64,000 nt of DNA, taken from an uncultured Cetobacterium sp. GTDB taxonomy: Bacteria; Fusobacteriota; Fusobacteriia; Fusobacteriales; Fusobacteriaceae. Shown here piece by piece: positions 52,744 to 61,631 of this stretch (positions are counted from its first letter, which is position 1; each line of letters begins with the position of its first letter). The position numbers were made by a program, and so were the translations under genes. Location: assembly GCF_947072685.1 (NCBI RefSeq), contig NZ_CAMTIK010000004.1:60705-124704 (forward strand), in the 5' to 3' direction. The notes beneath the pieces were generated by a model that was given only the letters and a program-made list of their open reading frames with translations, had not been told where the DNA came from and made no database searches.

Positions 52744-54348
52744 ATGTATACACCAGAAATGAGAGAACTTATAAAAAAAGTTGAAGAAACTCGTTCTCAA
52801 AGAATCGCTAATGGAGATTTTCCAAGAATGACGGCTGAGGAAAAAACAGAAGTTTTAGAAGAAAATCATCCGGATTATATAGAGAGTGGTTTTGTAGAAT
52901 TAAAAGTAGGTCCAAATAAAGGAGGAAGAGTTCCTAATGAATTAGGGGAATTGTTACAAGGGAAGAGTAGAATTGAAGGTTTAAACATAAATTTGAACAA
53001 AGTGGATTATGAGGCGGATGTTCTGATTATAGGTGGTGGTGGTTCTGGTGCAGCAGCAGCACTAGAAGCTCATAAAGCGGGATCAAAAGTAATAATAGCT
53101 ACAAAGTTACGTTTTGGTGATGCAAATACGATGATGGCAGAGGGTGGAATTCAAGCAGCAGATAAATCAGATGACTCTCCGGCATTGCATTATTTAGACG
53201 TTATGGGTGGTGGACATTATTCTAACGTTCCGGAGTTGGCAGCGGCTTTAGTAAAAGATGCCCCAGTTGCAATAAAATGGTTAGATGATATGGGTGTTAT
53301 GTTTGATAAAGAAAAAGATGGGACTATGGTTACGACTCACGGTGGAGGAACTTCAAGAAGAAGAATGCATGCGGCAGCAGATTATTCTGGAGCTGAAATA
53401 ATGCGTGTTTTGAGAGATGAAGTTCAAAATAAAGAGATTGAGGTTTTAGAGTTTTCTCCAGCGGTAGAATTAATAATGGATGTTGATGGAAAGGTTGCAG
53501 GAGCAGTTCTTTTCAATATTGAAACAGAAGAATATCATGTAGCTAGAGCTAAAACAGTTATAATCGCTACAGGAGGAGCTGGAAGACTTCATTATCAAGG
53601 ATTTCCAACTTCAAATCACTATGGTGCAACAGCAGATGGGCTTGTATTAGGATATAGAGTTGGAGCTAAATTAGCCTTTGCTGATACTATCCAATACCAT
53701 CCAACAGGAGTAGCGTATCCAGCTCAAATTTTTGGAGCTTTAGTGACTGAAAAAGTACGTAGTTTGGGTGCGACACCACTAAATATTGATGGAGAGCAGT
53801 TTGTATACCATTTAGAAACAAGAGATGTGGAAGCGTCAGCGGTGATAAGAGAGTGTAATATAAAAGAAAAAGGTATTCCAACACCTAATGGAGGACAAGG
53901 AGTTTGGCTTGATACTCCTTTGATTGAAATATTGAATGGATCAGGAACGATTGAAAAAAGAGTTCCTGCTATGATGAGAATGTATCAAAAATTTGGAATA
54001 GATATGAGAAAGGAACCGATATTAATATATCCAACTCTTCATTATCAAAATGGTGGACTTCTAATAGACGAAAATGGGGCTACAAGCATAGAAAATCTAT
54101 ATGTGGCTGGAGAGGCTGCAGGAGGAATCCATGGGAGAAATAGATTGATGGGGAACTCGCTTTTAGACATTATTGTTTTTGGAAGAAGAGCAGGAAAATC
54201 AGCAGGAAATATATCTAAGAAAGTTGAGTTAAAAGAGTTAACTTTAAACCATGTAGAAAAATTTCATGGCATTTTGGTGGAGTCTGACTTAGTTATCAAC
54301 ACAGTATCTCCAATGTTATTACCTAATTATACCAATAAAGGGAAGTAA
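52744..54348 (+). CDS. fumarate-reductase/succinate-dehydrogenase-like flavoprotein (soluble)
   Basis: 534 residues of the FrdA/SdhA/NadB superfamily. FAD-binding VLIIGGGGSGAAAALEAHKAGSKV, MAEGGIQAA, IATGGAGRLH, and the C-terminal AGEAAGGIHGRNRLMGNSLLD. Active-site equivalents are present: H in YHPTG and R in TEKVRSLGATPLNIDGEQF. The FAD-linking histidine of membrane enzymes (SHT) is replaced by N in ANTMMAEGG, so FAD is expected to be non-covalent. No cytochrome b/anchor gene is present. Reduction of fumarate, or of a related enoate, is the best prediction. RBS GGAGGAG at 52731-52737. The exporter-like gene follows by two bases. Confidence 0.85.
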   Translation: MYTPEMRELIKKVEETRSQRIANGDFPRMTAEEKTEVLEENHPDYIESGFVELKVGPNKGGRVPNELGELLQGKSRIEGLNINLNKVDYEADVLIIGGGGSGAAAALEAHKAGSKVIIATKLRFGDANTMMAEGGIQAADKSDDSPALHYLDVMGGGHYSNVPELAAALVKDAPVAIKWLDDMGVMFDKEKDGTMVTTHGGGTSRRRMHAAADYSGAEIMRVLRDEVQNKEIEVLEFSPAVELIMDVDGKVAGAVLFNIETEEYHVARAKTVIIATGGAGRLHYQGFPTSNHYGATADGLVLGYRVGAKLAFADTIQYHPTGVAYPAQIFGALVTEKVRSLGATPLNIDGEQFVYHLETRDVEASAVIRECNIKEKGIPTPNGGQGVWLDTPLIEILNGSGTIEKRVPAMMRMYQKFGIDMRKEPILIYPTLHYQNGGLLIDENGATSIENLYVAGEAAGGIHGRNRLMGNSLLDIIVFGRRAGKSAGNISKKVELKELTLNHVEKFHGILVESDLVINTVSPMLLPNYTNKGK

Positions 54349-54350
54349 AT

Positions 54351-54878
54351 ATGAGTAAAGAATACGACGAAACCTTAAATAAGAGTCTCAAAATATCTAT
54401 TTCAGTTTTCTTATGTGTTTTTTTACTTAAAGTTATATTTGGTGTCAATCCTTTTTATGCGGCTATAGCTGCAGTATCTTGTTTACAAGGAAATATAAAG
54501 GATTCTTTCAAAGTGGGGACTGAGAGAGTAATTGGAACAATTTTTGGTGGGGGAATAGGATTAGTAGCAATATATTTTATATCAACAGAAGCAAGCGATT
54601 TAAAAGGGAGTTTAATCATAGGATTTTCTATGATGTTTATAATTTTTGGAACTACATATTTATTAAAAAAACCTGCATCAAATACGATAGCGTGTATAGT
54701 ATTTCTAGGAATTGCTACCAACATGGAGGGAAGAGATCCATATTACTGGGCTTCTAAAAGAATAATAACAACTATTATAGGGGTTATTATAGCCCTTGTT
54801 TGCAACTGGATTATAAGTGGTGAATATAAAAAAAGTAAATTTTTCAGAAAAAAATTGACAGGCGATGAAGATATGTAG
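54351..54878 (+). CDS. small aromatic-acid-exporter/FUSC-like membrane protein
   Basis: 175 residues, four or five helices, resembling the N-terminal membrane half of ArAE (DUF939) and FUSC proteins: MAIAAVSCLQGNIKDSFKVGTERVIGTIFGGGIG-like core (FYAAIAAVSCLQGNIKDS, GTIFGGGIGLVAIYF). The cytoplasmic C-terminal domain of longer family members is missing, but short versions exist. Cotranscribed at the end of the fumarate-reductase-like operon, so a product exporter is conceivable. A promoter for downstream transcription is embedded in its last codons. Confidence 0.75.
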   Translation: MSKEYDETLNKSLKISISVFLCVFLLKVIFGVNPFYAAIAAVSCLQGNIKDSFKVGTERVIGTIFGGGIGLVAIYFISTEASDLKGSLIIGFSMMFIIFGTTYLLKKPASNTIACIVFLGIATNMEGRDPYYWASKRIITTIIGVIIALVCNWIISGEYKKSKFFRKKLTGDEDM

Positions 54879-54884
54879 TATACT
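54855..54884 (+). promoter_or_regulatory. promoter within the 3' end of the FUSC-like gene
   Basis: TTGACA (54855-54860), 18-nt spacer, TATACT (54879-54884). It should start an RNA near 54891. Confidence 0.7.
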
Positions 54885-54890
54885 CACTCT

Positions 54891-55060
54891 AACGTAAATA
54901 CAGAAGAGAGGTTAGTTCACTTCCATATACGGAGCCTAAGGCCGACGGCGATGATGTTATGACCCTGTGAATTAAGTATTGTGAAGCTGCCATAACAATA
55001 CGCTTATTAATTTTTATTAAGTTCTCTAAGGCATACCCTTTTTTGGGTATGCTTTTTCTT
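54891..55060 (+). ncRNA. unassigned structured RNA (cis-leader or small RNA)
   Basis: A 170-base RNA bounded by a promoter and a terminator. Helices I can pair: P1 AGAGAG (54905-54910) with TTCTCT (55022-55027); P2 TTAGTTCAC (54912-54920) with GTGAATTAA (54967-54975), 9 bp with one G-T; P3 GTATTGT (54976-54982) with ACAATAC (54995-55001); P4 CTTA/TTAAG near 55003-55021. GTTATG (54956-54961) can also pair with CATAAC (54991-54996) as a pseudoknot. The apical region is unusually GC-rich (GGAGCCTAAGGCCGACGGCG, 54931-54950). Terminator stem GCATACCC/GGGTATGC at 55031-55052. The class does not match lysine, M-box, cobalamin, SAM, TPP or FMN consensus that I know. Confidence 0.6.
55031..55060 (+). 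terminator. intrinsic terminator of the structured RNA
   Basis: GCATACCC (55031-55038), loop TTTTTT, GGGTATGC (55045-55052), followed by TTTTTCTTTT. It is 36 bases before the start of the AstE-like gene, so read-through would be needed if the RNA is a leader. Confidence 0.9.
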
Positions 55061-55095
55061 TTGGGTAGAATTTTAAAACTTAGGGAGGACACAAA

Positions 55096-56190
55096 ATGAA
55101 AATGACAAAAATTTTATTGACAGGACTATTAGCTTTATCTACAGTAACGCTATCAAAAATGGAGTATACAGGAGATAAATATTTGGGAAAAGAGGTAATA
55201 ACAAATCTTGATGTTGCTGATTTAGAATCTGGAAAAGTATATGAGTTTTATTTTCAAGGGGTTGAAAATAGTTTAGGAAGACCTTGGTATATACCTGTAA
55301 CAGTAATTAAAGGTGAGAATGCTGGGAAGAAATTTTTAATTAATTCAGGAGTTCATGGAAATGAACTAAATCCAATATTGACATCTTATAAAGTGAAAGA
55401 GAATTTAAATCCTAAAAATGTTAATGGAACAGTGACAATAGTTCATGGAATGAATGTTTCTGGTCTTTTAAACAATACAAGAGGGTATAAGTTTGGAGGT
55501 AATTCAGAATCTACATCTGATTTAAATAGACAGATGGATGCTGGGAAAACGTCTGTAGCAGATCAAAAATATTCAACTTTAACTTGGCAAAATTTATTGT
55601 CTAAAAATGCAGACAAAGTAATAGATTTACATACAAGTGGTAAAGGGAGCGAGTTTCCATTATTTGTGTATGCTGATTTTAGAAATTCAGAGATAAAAAA
55701 GATGGCTGAATTAACAGGAGCAGATGTTGTTAAGTTGGATAGTGGAGAGAAGGGGTCTGTAGAAACATCTTTTGTTGATATTGGAGTTCCAAGCATAACC
55801 TTTGAACTCGGGGCTTCTGAAACTCAACAGGCTGACATTGTTGCAAGAGCTGTGGATGGAGTTTTAAATAATTTGATAGATTCTAAAAATTTAATAGGGA
55901 AAGAGATAAAAACTTCTAAGGATACATTTTATGGGAATAGTTGGAGTCGAGTTCGTGCTGAAAAAGGTGGCTATGTAGAAAACAAGGTGAAAATAATGGA
56001 TAATGTAAAAGAGGGAGATCTTATGTTTATTCAATATGATTCTTTTGGAAACATTGTTCAAGAGTATAAGTCGCCTAATAGCGGAGTTGTTGTCAGTATA
56101 AAAGATTACCCGTACAGTGAACCTGGAGATTCTCTAGGAAGAGTTATAGAGTATGACGCAAAAGAAAAAGAGCAAGTGTTAAAAAAATAA
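55096..56190 (+). CDS. secreted succinylglutamate desuccinylase/aspartoacylase-family (M14-like) hydrolase
   Basis: 364-residue zinc hydrolase of the AstE/AspA group within the M14 carboxypeptidase clan. N-terminal signal (MKMTKILLTGLLALSTVTLS). Metal ligands: H and E in NSGVHGNELNP (about 92-102), H in DLHTSG (about 178-183), and a catalytic E late in FELGASET. C-terminal beta-domain (about 275-364) contains EKGGYVENKVK. RBS AGGGAGG at 55081-55087. It may cleave an acylated amino acid or a peptide in the envelope; no substrate is evident. Preceded by a structured RNA and terminator, followed by a bidirectional terminator. Confidence 0.82.
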   Translation: MKMTKILLTGLLALSTVTLSKMEYTGDKYLGKEVITNLDVADLESGKVYEFYFQGVENSLGRPWYIPVTVIKGENAGKKFLINSGVHGNELNPILTSYKVKENLNPKNVNGTVTIVHGMNVSGLLNNTRGYKFGGNSESTSDLNRQMDAGKTSVADQKYSTLTWQNLLSKNADKVIDLHTSGKGSEFPLFVYADFRNSEIKKMAELTGADVVKLDSGEKGSVETSFVDIGVPSITFELGASETQQADIVARAVDGVLNNLIDSKNLIGKEIKTSKDTFYGNSWSRVRAEKGGYVENKVKIMDNVKEGDLMFIQYDSFGNIVQEYKSPNSGVVVSIKDYPYSEPGDSLGRVIEYDAKEKEQVLKK

Positions 56191-56192
56191 TA

Positions 56193-56230
56193 AAAAAGCT
56201 TGATTACTTATTTTAGTAATCAAGCTTTTT
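56193..56230. terminator. bidirectional intrinsic terminator
   Basis: AAAAAGCTTGATTACT (56193-56208) pairs with its complement (56215-56230), 6-nt loop, between the AstE-like gene (+) and the MFS gene (-). Confidence 0.9.
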
Positions 56231-56237
56231 TCTAAAG

Positions 56238-57611
56238 CTATTCCCAATCTCCTTTGGTTTTCCAATAGATTGCAATCTCTTCTAAAGTTTTACCTTTAGT
56301 TTCTGGTAAAAATAGAATAACTATAAAAAATAAAAACATTGATACTGAGAATATTCCAAATGAGAATGAGCCATGAAATCTTTCTGTGAGGTATATATTT
56401 GTATTAATTAGGGGAAAGGAGTAGATGACAATTGCATCTGTTATCCAATTTAACATTCCAGACAAAGAGCTTCCTTTAGAACGAATAACTGTAGGAACGA
56501 CTTCAGATATATATACTGTAAGCATAGCTCCAGCAGAAATTGTAAAAAAGAAATTATAAACATAGATTAAATATGAAACATCTATATCGATCTTTTGAAT
56601 ATACAGAAAATATGTAACTAAACTTTCAGAAAAAAACATTCCTAGAACTCCCATCAATAAAAGAACTTTACGTCCCATTTTATCGGCAAAGATAACAACG
56701 AAAATGGCACCACCTAGTTCGGAAACTCCGATGAAAATACTTTGAAAGTATGCTAAATTTGATCCACCCTTAGAAATGTTTGAAAATATTCTTTGAGCAT
56801 AATACGTTATAGCATTAACACCAGAAAGTTGTCTGAAAATTGGAAATATAGCACAAATTAAAAGTGCGTATATCAAACCACCTTTTATTTTAATTTTTTT
56901 ATTTTCGGACTGCTTAGGACGATTGGAAATCATTTCGGAGTAAACTAACTCTACACGTTCAGGATTGTCTATGAATTCAGATAAAGAGGTTTTTGCTTCT
57001 TGATCTCTTCTTTTCATGATAAGCCAACGTGGGCTTTCTGAAAGAGTGAAAAAGGCTAAAAACATAAAGATTAAAAATAAAATTTCAATCCCAATTAAAA
57101 CTCTCCATCCAGTCATAGTATTCCATTGTAATGAAAAAGCTCGTTCAAAAAAATATGTGACACTATAACCAAGAATTAAACCGAATGCTAAAAGTATTTG
57201 TCGGATTGCTCCGGTTCGTCCACGTTTTGATGCGGGTGAAACTTCAACAATATACATTGGAGCGGCAACAAATAAGCTTCCAAGAGATATACCAAAGATG
57301 ATTCTTCCAACATAAAATAAAATTAAAGATTTTGAGAGAATGGTTATTGATAGACCTATAATACCGAGTGAAATAGCAAATATTAAAGTTTTTTTTCTAC
57401 CGATTAAATCTGAAAAATATCCTGCGAATAAACTTCCAGTAAAGTTTCCTATAAGTGAAGCGATAACTAATATTCCAACTTTATCAGCTGGAATATTAAA
57501 ATATTCTCTTAAATATTTAACAGATCCACCTAAATTGGCAGAGTCATAGCTAAAAATAAATCCAGCTAGGGCAATTATAGTAGCTACAAAGTAGATGTTT
57601 TTTCTTTTCAT
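56238..57611 (-). CDS. sugar-porter-family MFS transporter
   Basis: 457 residues, 12 helices. Family signatures: GYFSDLIGRKKTL after helix 2, RIIFGISLGSLFVAAPMYIVEVSPASKRG, ESPRWLIMKRR at the central loop, and the C-terminal PETKGKTLEEI, all as in XylE/GalP-like proton symporters. Sugar is unknown. It is divergent from the binding-protein/M42 operon and near a sulfatase, so desulfated sugars or small polyols are possible cargo. RBS on the minus strand GGAGG is close to the ATG. Confidence 0.9.
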   Translation of the reverse strand: MKRKNIYFVATIIALAGFIFSYDSANLGGSVKYLREYFNIPADKVGILVIASLIGNFTGSLFAGYFSDLIGRKKTLIFAISLGIIGLSITILSKSLILFYVGRIIFGISLGSLFVAAPMYIVEVSPASKRGRTGAIRQILLAFGLILGYSVTYFFERAFSLQWNTMTGWRVLIGIEILFLIFMFLAFFTLSESPRWLIMKRRDQEAKTSLSEFIDNPERVELVYSEMISNRPKQSENKKIKIKGGLIYALLICAIFPIFRQLSGVNAITYYAQRIFSNISKGGSNLAYFQSIFIGVSELGGAIFVVIFADKMGRKVLLLMGVLGMFFSESLVTYFLYIQKIDIDVSYLIYVYNFFFTISAGAMLTVYISEVVPTVIRSKGSSLSGMLNWITDAIVIYSFPLINTNIYLTERFHGSFSFGIFSVSMFLFFIVILFLPETKGKTLEEIAIYWKTKGDWE

Positions 57612-57760
57612 TTTTCCTCCCTGTGGTTAAAAAATTTCTATTAACTTAAAATTTATTGAAATAAAAAGTTTGAATATTAGTTTGTTTTACAAATAAAAAA
57701 ATAAGAATCCTTTGAAAATAGGAATTCCAGATAAAGATATTTTTGTATTAGAAAAAAAAA

Positions 57761-57790
57761 TTGACAAATGTCCGTCCAGTGAGGTAATAT
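57761..57790 (+). promoter_or_regulatory. promoter of the binding-protein/M42 operon
   Basis: TTGACA (57761-57766), 18-nt spacer, TAATAT (57785-57790). The spacer contains an unusually GC-rich TGTCCGTCCAGTGAGG, which could be an operator. Confidence 0.6.
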
Positions 57791-57822
57791 AATCAACAAT
57801 ACATAAAATAGGGGGCGTTACC

Positions 57823-59334
57823 GTGAATAAAAAATATTTATTGGGTTTTGCATTGTTATGTTTAGGGATTAGTGGTTGTTCAAAAGAGAAAAGTGAAGTT
57901 TCAGGAGAGAAGGTAAAAACAATTATAATTTCTCAAGGTTCTAAACCGAAAAGTTTAGATCCGGCTATGTACAATGAAATACCTTCACTTTTTATAGTTG
58001 AACAAATTTTTAATACTCTTTTTAGAATTGATCCAAATGGGAAAATAGTACCTGAATTAGCAGAATCTTATGAATATGTAACGCCATTAGAACTTGTTAT
58101 AAAATTAAAAAGGGGTATAAAATTTCATAATGGGGAGGAGTTAAAAGCAAATGATGTCGCTTTTAGTGTGAATAGAATGTTAGAAAAACCTGCCACAAAA
58201 GTTATGTTAGATGCAATAGATTCAGTTTCAATTGTAGATGATTATATTGTGAAAATAAAATTGAAAGAGAGTTCTGCACCATTGTTATATACACTCTCTT
58301 ATCCCTTAACGTCAATTTTAAATGAAAAAGACACTCTATCTAAAAGTGGAAATATAGCGATTGACCCATTAGGAACAGGACCTTTTAAATTTGATAAATG
58401 GGGAGATGGAGAAAAAATTAAATTGAATTCAAATATAGAGTATTTTGAAGGAAAACCAGTTGTGGATGAGCTTGTATTTAGAGCTATAACGGAAAATACT
58501 AGTAGATTAGCAGCTTTAGAAACAGGAGAGGTTGATATAGCGACAATATCTCCGATTGATGTCCAAACTGTTGAATCAAGTGAAGAGTTATATGCGATTT
58601 CATACCCAACAACCTCGACAGAATATTTAACAATAAATGTTCAAAAATATCCATTGAATAATCTAGATTTTAGAAAAGCAATACACTCGGCTATAGATAA
58701 ACAGAGTATAGTGGATACAGTTTATATGGGGAAGGCCAGTGTTGCAAAAACAATTGTAAATCCGACAGTGTTTGGAAGTGATCAAAGCGTTGAAGGATAT
58801 CCATATAATCCAGAAAAAGCGAAAGAATATATAAATAAATCAGGTGTTTCGGGAGAGGTAATAAAAATAATGTCAAATGATAATCCAGTAAGGCTTCAAG
58901 CTGCTCAAATAATTCAAGCTAATCTAAAGGAGGTTGGAATCAATTCAGAAATAGAAACTGTGGAATGGGGAACATACTTACAATTGACAGCACAAGGGCA
59001 GTACGATATCTTTATCGGTGGATGGGTATCTGGAACTTCTGATTCAGATATAGTTCTTTTTCCACTTCTTCACAGTAGTTATAAAGGCGGTGCTGGAAAT
59101 AGAGCGATGTATGAAAATCCGAAATATGATAGTTTAGTAGAGTTAGGAAGAACTTCTTTAGAACCTGAAAAGAGAATTGAAGTATATTCTAAAGCTCAAG
59201 AGCTTTTACAGGAGGAAACACCATTGATTCCTCTTTATTATAAAAATGATAATATGGGATTAAGTAAAAAAATTAAAAATTTTATACCAGAACCAAATAC
59301 GATTCATAATTTTACAAAAGTAGATAAGGAGTAG
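57823..59334 (+). CDS. oligopeptide/nickel-type (DppA/OppA) ABC substrate-binding lipoprotein
   Basis: 503-residue family-5 binding protein. Lipobox LGISGC (cysteine at about 19), then the hallmark SQGSKPKSLDPAMYN, HNGEELKANDVAFSVNRML and the late GGWVSGTSDSDIVLFP. GTG start with GGGGG a few bases before. No permease or ATPase gene is adjacent, so it must borrow another transporter, as orphan SBPs do. The neighbour is a cytoplasmic peptidase, so peptides or glycopeptides are plausible ligands. Its stop overlaps the region containing the RBS of the next gene. Confidence 0.9.
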   Translation: MNKKYLLGFALLCLGISGCSKEKSEVSGEKVKTIIISQGSKPKSLDPAMYNEIPSLFIVEQIFNTLFRIDPNGKIVPELAESYEYVTPLELVIKLKRGIKFHNGEELKANDVAFSVNRMLEKPATKVMLDAIDSVSIVDDYIVKIKLKESSAPLLYTLSYPLTSILNEKDTLSKSGNIAIDPLGTGPFKFDKWGDGEKIKLNSNIEYFEGKPVVDELVFRAITENTSRLAALETGEVDIATISPIDVQTVESSEELYAISYPTTSTEYLTINVQKYPLNNLDFRKAIHSAIDKQSIVDTVYMGKASVAKTIVNPTVFGSDQSVEGYPYNPEKAKEYINKSGVSGEVIKIMSNDNPVRLQAAQIIQANLKEVGINSEIETVEWGTYLQLTAQGQYDIFIGGWVSGTSDSDIVLFPLLHSSYKGGAGNRAMYENPKYDSLVELGRTSLEPEKRIEVYSKAQELLQEETPLIPLYYKNDNMGLSKKIKNFIPEPNTIHNFTKVDKE

Positions 59335-59342
59335 TGAGGGGA

Positions 59343-60371
59343 ATGAATGTTGATTTAAATTATACGATTGAGTTTTGTAAAGAGATTTTGGAAATTCCAA
59401 GTCCGGCAGGATATACGGAATTAGTTATGGAAAGAGTGGCAAAGGAACTAGATAGCTTGGACATTAAATATTCTTATAGTAAAAAAGGCTGTATTATAGT
59501 TAGGTTAGAAGGAGAAGATAGAAACTATACAAGACTTCTATCAGCACATGTAGATACCTTAGGAGCCGTAGTGAAAAAAATAAAGTCCAACGGAAGATTA
59601 GAACTTCTAAATATTGGAGGTTATGCATGGGGATCTGTGGAGGGAGAAAATGTAGTTATTCATACATTGGATGGGAGAGAGTATGAAGGTACAGTTTTAC
59701 CGAATAAAGCATCGGTACATGTTTATGGAGATATTCCAAGAGAGATGGCCAGAATAGCTGAAAATATGGAAGTTAGATTGGATGAGGAGGTTTACTCGGA
59801 GCAAGATACAAGAGCACTGGGAATATGTCAAGGAGATTTTGTGAGTTATCATACAAAAACTAAGGTTACAGATTCAGGGTATATAAAATCGAGATATTTA
59901 GATGATAAACTTTGTGTAGCACAAGTGCTTGCGTATCTAAAATATCTAAAAGATAATAAGAAAAAACCAAACAACAATTTATATTTATATTTTTCAAATT
60001 TTGAAGAAGTGGGTCATGGTGTTTCAGAAATTCCAAATGATGTGGACGAGTTTGTTGCGTTGGATATAGGTCTTGTTGCAGAAGATGCACATGGAGATGA
60101 AAAAAAGGTGAGTATTGCAGCAAGAGATAACAAAACAGTTTATGATTTGAAAATTAGAAAGAGATTACAAGAAATAGCAGAAATTAATGGGATAAATTAC
60201 ACAGTAGGAGTTTACAATAGATATGGATCTGATGCGACAGCTTCAATTCTTCAGGGAGCAGATTTAAGATATGCGTGTATTGGTCCAAATGTGGATGCGA
60301 CACATCATTACGAAAGAACTCACTTAGATGGAGTAGTTGAAACGATAAAGCTTTTAATAGCATATTTATAG
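59343..60371 (+). CDS. M42-family metallopeptidase (glutamyl aminopeptidase-like)
   Basis: 342 residues. Cobalt/zinc aminopeptidase forming large tetrahedral complexes that trim peptides. Ligands are visible as H in LLSAHVDTLGAV, D in YLDDKLC, EE in NFEEVGHGV, D in VALDIG and H in THHYERTHLDG. ATG 59343 has AAGGAG 11 nt upstream; the GTG at 59334 sits only 2 nt from it. Fits degradation of peptides brought in by the upstream binding protein. Confidence 0.9.
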   Translation: MNVDLNYTIEFCKEILEIPSPAGYTELVMERVAKELDSLDIKYSYSKKGCIIVRLEGEDRNYTRLLSAHVDTLGAVVKKIKSNGRLELLNIGGYAWGSVEGENVVIHTLDGREYEGTVLPNKASVHVYGDIPREMARIAENMEVRLDEEVYSEQDTRALGICQGDFVSYHTKTKVTDSGYIKSRYLDDKLCVAQVLAYLKYLKDNKKKPNNNLYLYFSNFEEVGHGVSEIPNDVDEFVALDIGLVAEDAHGDEKKVSIAARDNKTVYDLKIRKRLQEIAEINGINYTVGVYNRYGSDATASILQGADLRYACIGPNVDATHHYERTHLDGVVETIKLLIAYL

Positions 60372-60418
60372 ATACAAATAAACTTGCTTTTTATCATAAA
60401 AACATAAAAGGAGAAAAA

Positions 60419-61534
60419 ATGAAACATTTAAATCTACTAATAAAACCCTCCTCGAGCAATTGCAATATAAGTTGTAAGTATTGTTTTTACAGCGATGTAG
60501 CTAAAAATAGAGAGTATCAAAATTTGGGATTTATGAGTTATGAAACGATAGAAAAATTAGTTATAGATGCCTTTGAAATGAAACCTGAAAATATAACATT
60601 TTCCTTCCAAGGAGGGGAGCCAACTTTGGTGGGGATTGATTTTTATAAGAAATTTCATGAATTTGTAAAAAAATATAAAAATGAAAATACAGGTATAAAT
60701 TTTAGTATGCAAACAAATGGAATTTTAATTAATAAAAATTGGATGGAGCTATTTAAAAATTATAATTATTTATTGGGAGTTTCGTTGGATGGGAATAAAG
60801 ATGTTCACAATACTTTTAGATATAATCATAAGGGTATAGGTACCTTTACAGAAGTTATAAAGAGTATTAAACTTTTGCAAAAAAATAATATAAACTTTAA
60901 TATTCTGTGTGTAGTAAATAAAAAAACAGTTGAAAATATAGAAGAGATATATAATTTTTTTAAAACTTCAAGATTTAAATATCTCCAATTTATACCGTGT
61001 CTGGATAAATTGAGTGGAGAAAAAAACGAAGAATTTTCTTTAACAGAATCTATGTATGGAGAATTTTTGGATAATCTTTTCAATCTTTGGTACAGTGATT
61101 TTAAACAAAATAAATATATAAGTATACGATATTTTGATAATCTACTATCTATCTTGTTGAATAACCCTCCAGAGTCATGTGATATGTTGGGACATTGCAG
61201 TGTAAATACTGTAATTGAAGGGGATGGAAGCGTATATCCATGTGATTTTTATGTTCTTGACAAATTTAAGTTGGGCGAGTTGAAAGATAATACTTTGGAA
61301 AGTCTTATCACGTCTAAAAAAGCTATGGAGTTTATAAAGTCATCATTATTTGTAGATGTTAAATGTAGGAATTGTACTTATTTTTTTCTTTGTAGAAGTG
61401 GATGTAGAAGACATAAAGATTTTGAAAACAAAACTTACCAAAATAGATTTTGTATGTCATTTAAATCATTTTTTTCAAAAAATATGACTAAGTTGGTTGA
61501 AGTGAAAGAATGGATTAGAAAAAAAAACAGCTAA
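60419..61534 (+). CDS. anaerobic sulfatase-maturating radical SAM enzyme (SPASM)
   Basis: 371 residues. Converts the active-site Cys or Ser of sulfatases to formylglycine. Radical SAM cluster CNISCKYC (C-x3-C-x2-C, about 14-21), the FQGGEPTL motif, and a C-terminal SPASM region with cysteines in CDMLGHC, YPCDFYV, CRNCTYFFLCRSGCRRH. The Cys-type sulfatase encoded convergently next door is the obvious substrate. RBS AAGGAGA. A terminator follows. Confidence 0.92.
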   Translation: MKHLNLLIKPSSSNCNISCKYCFYSDVAKNREYQNLGFMSYETIEKLVIDAFEMKPENITFSFQGGEPTLVGIDFYKKFHEFVKKYKNENTGINFSMQTNGILINKNWMELFKNYNYLLGVSLDGNKDVHNTFRYNHKGIGTFTEVIKSIKLLQKNNINFNILCVVNKKTVENIEEIYNFFKTSRFKYLQFIPCLDKLSGEKNEEFSLTESMYGEFLDNLFNLWYSDFKQNKYISIRYFDNLLSILLNNPPESCDMLGHCSVNTVIEGDGSVYPCDFYVLDKFKLGELKDNTLESLITSKKAMEFIKSSLFVDVKCRNCTYFFLCRSGCRRHKDFENKTYQNRFCMSFKSFFSKNMTKLVEVKEWIRKKNS

Positions 61535-61554
61535 ATATAATAAAATAAATTTTA

Positions 61555-61590
61555 AAATAAAGAGAATACATTTAAATTCTCTTTATTTTT
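61555..61590. terminator. intrinsic terminator between anSME and sulfatase genes
   Basis: AAATAAAGAGAAT (61555-61567) pairs with ATTCTCTTTATTT (61576-61588), followed by T's; convergent genes on both sides. Confidence 0.85.
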
Positions 61591-61631
61591 TTTTGAAATT
61601 AAAGAAGATATGTGAAAAAGAGTGAGTTCAG

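Noticed and set aside
54351..54878. Frameshifted or truncated exporter gene
   Set aside because: The frame is intact with a clean stop and no homologous continuation in other frames downstream, so it looks like a naturally short family member.
54891..55060. Lysine, M-box, cobalamin, SAM, TPP, FMN or fluoride riboswitch
   Set aside because: Short similarities to several (for example TTAGTT..., GGCGATGATG) but none of the conserved cores could be placed across the full length.
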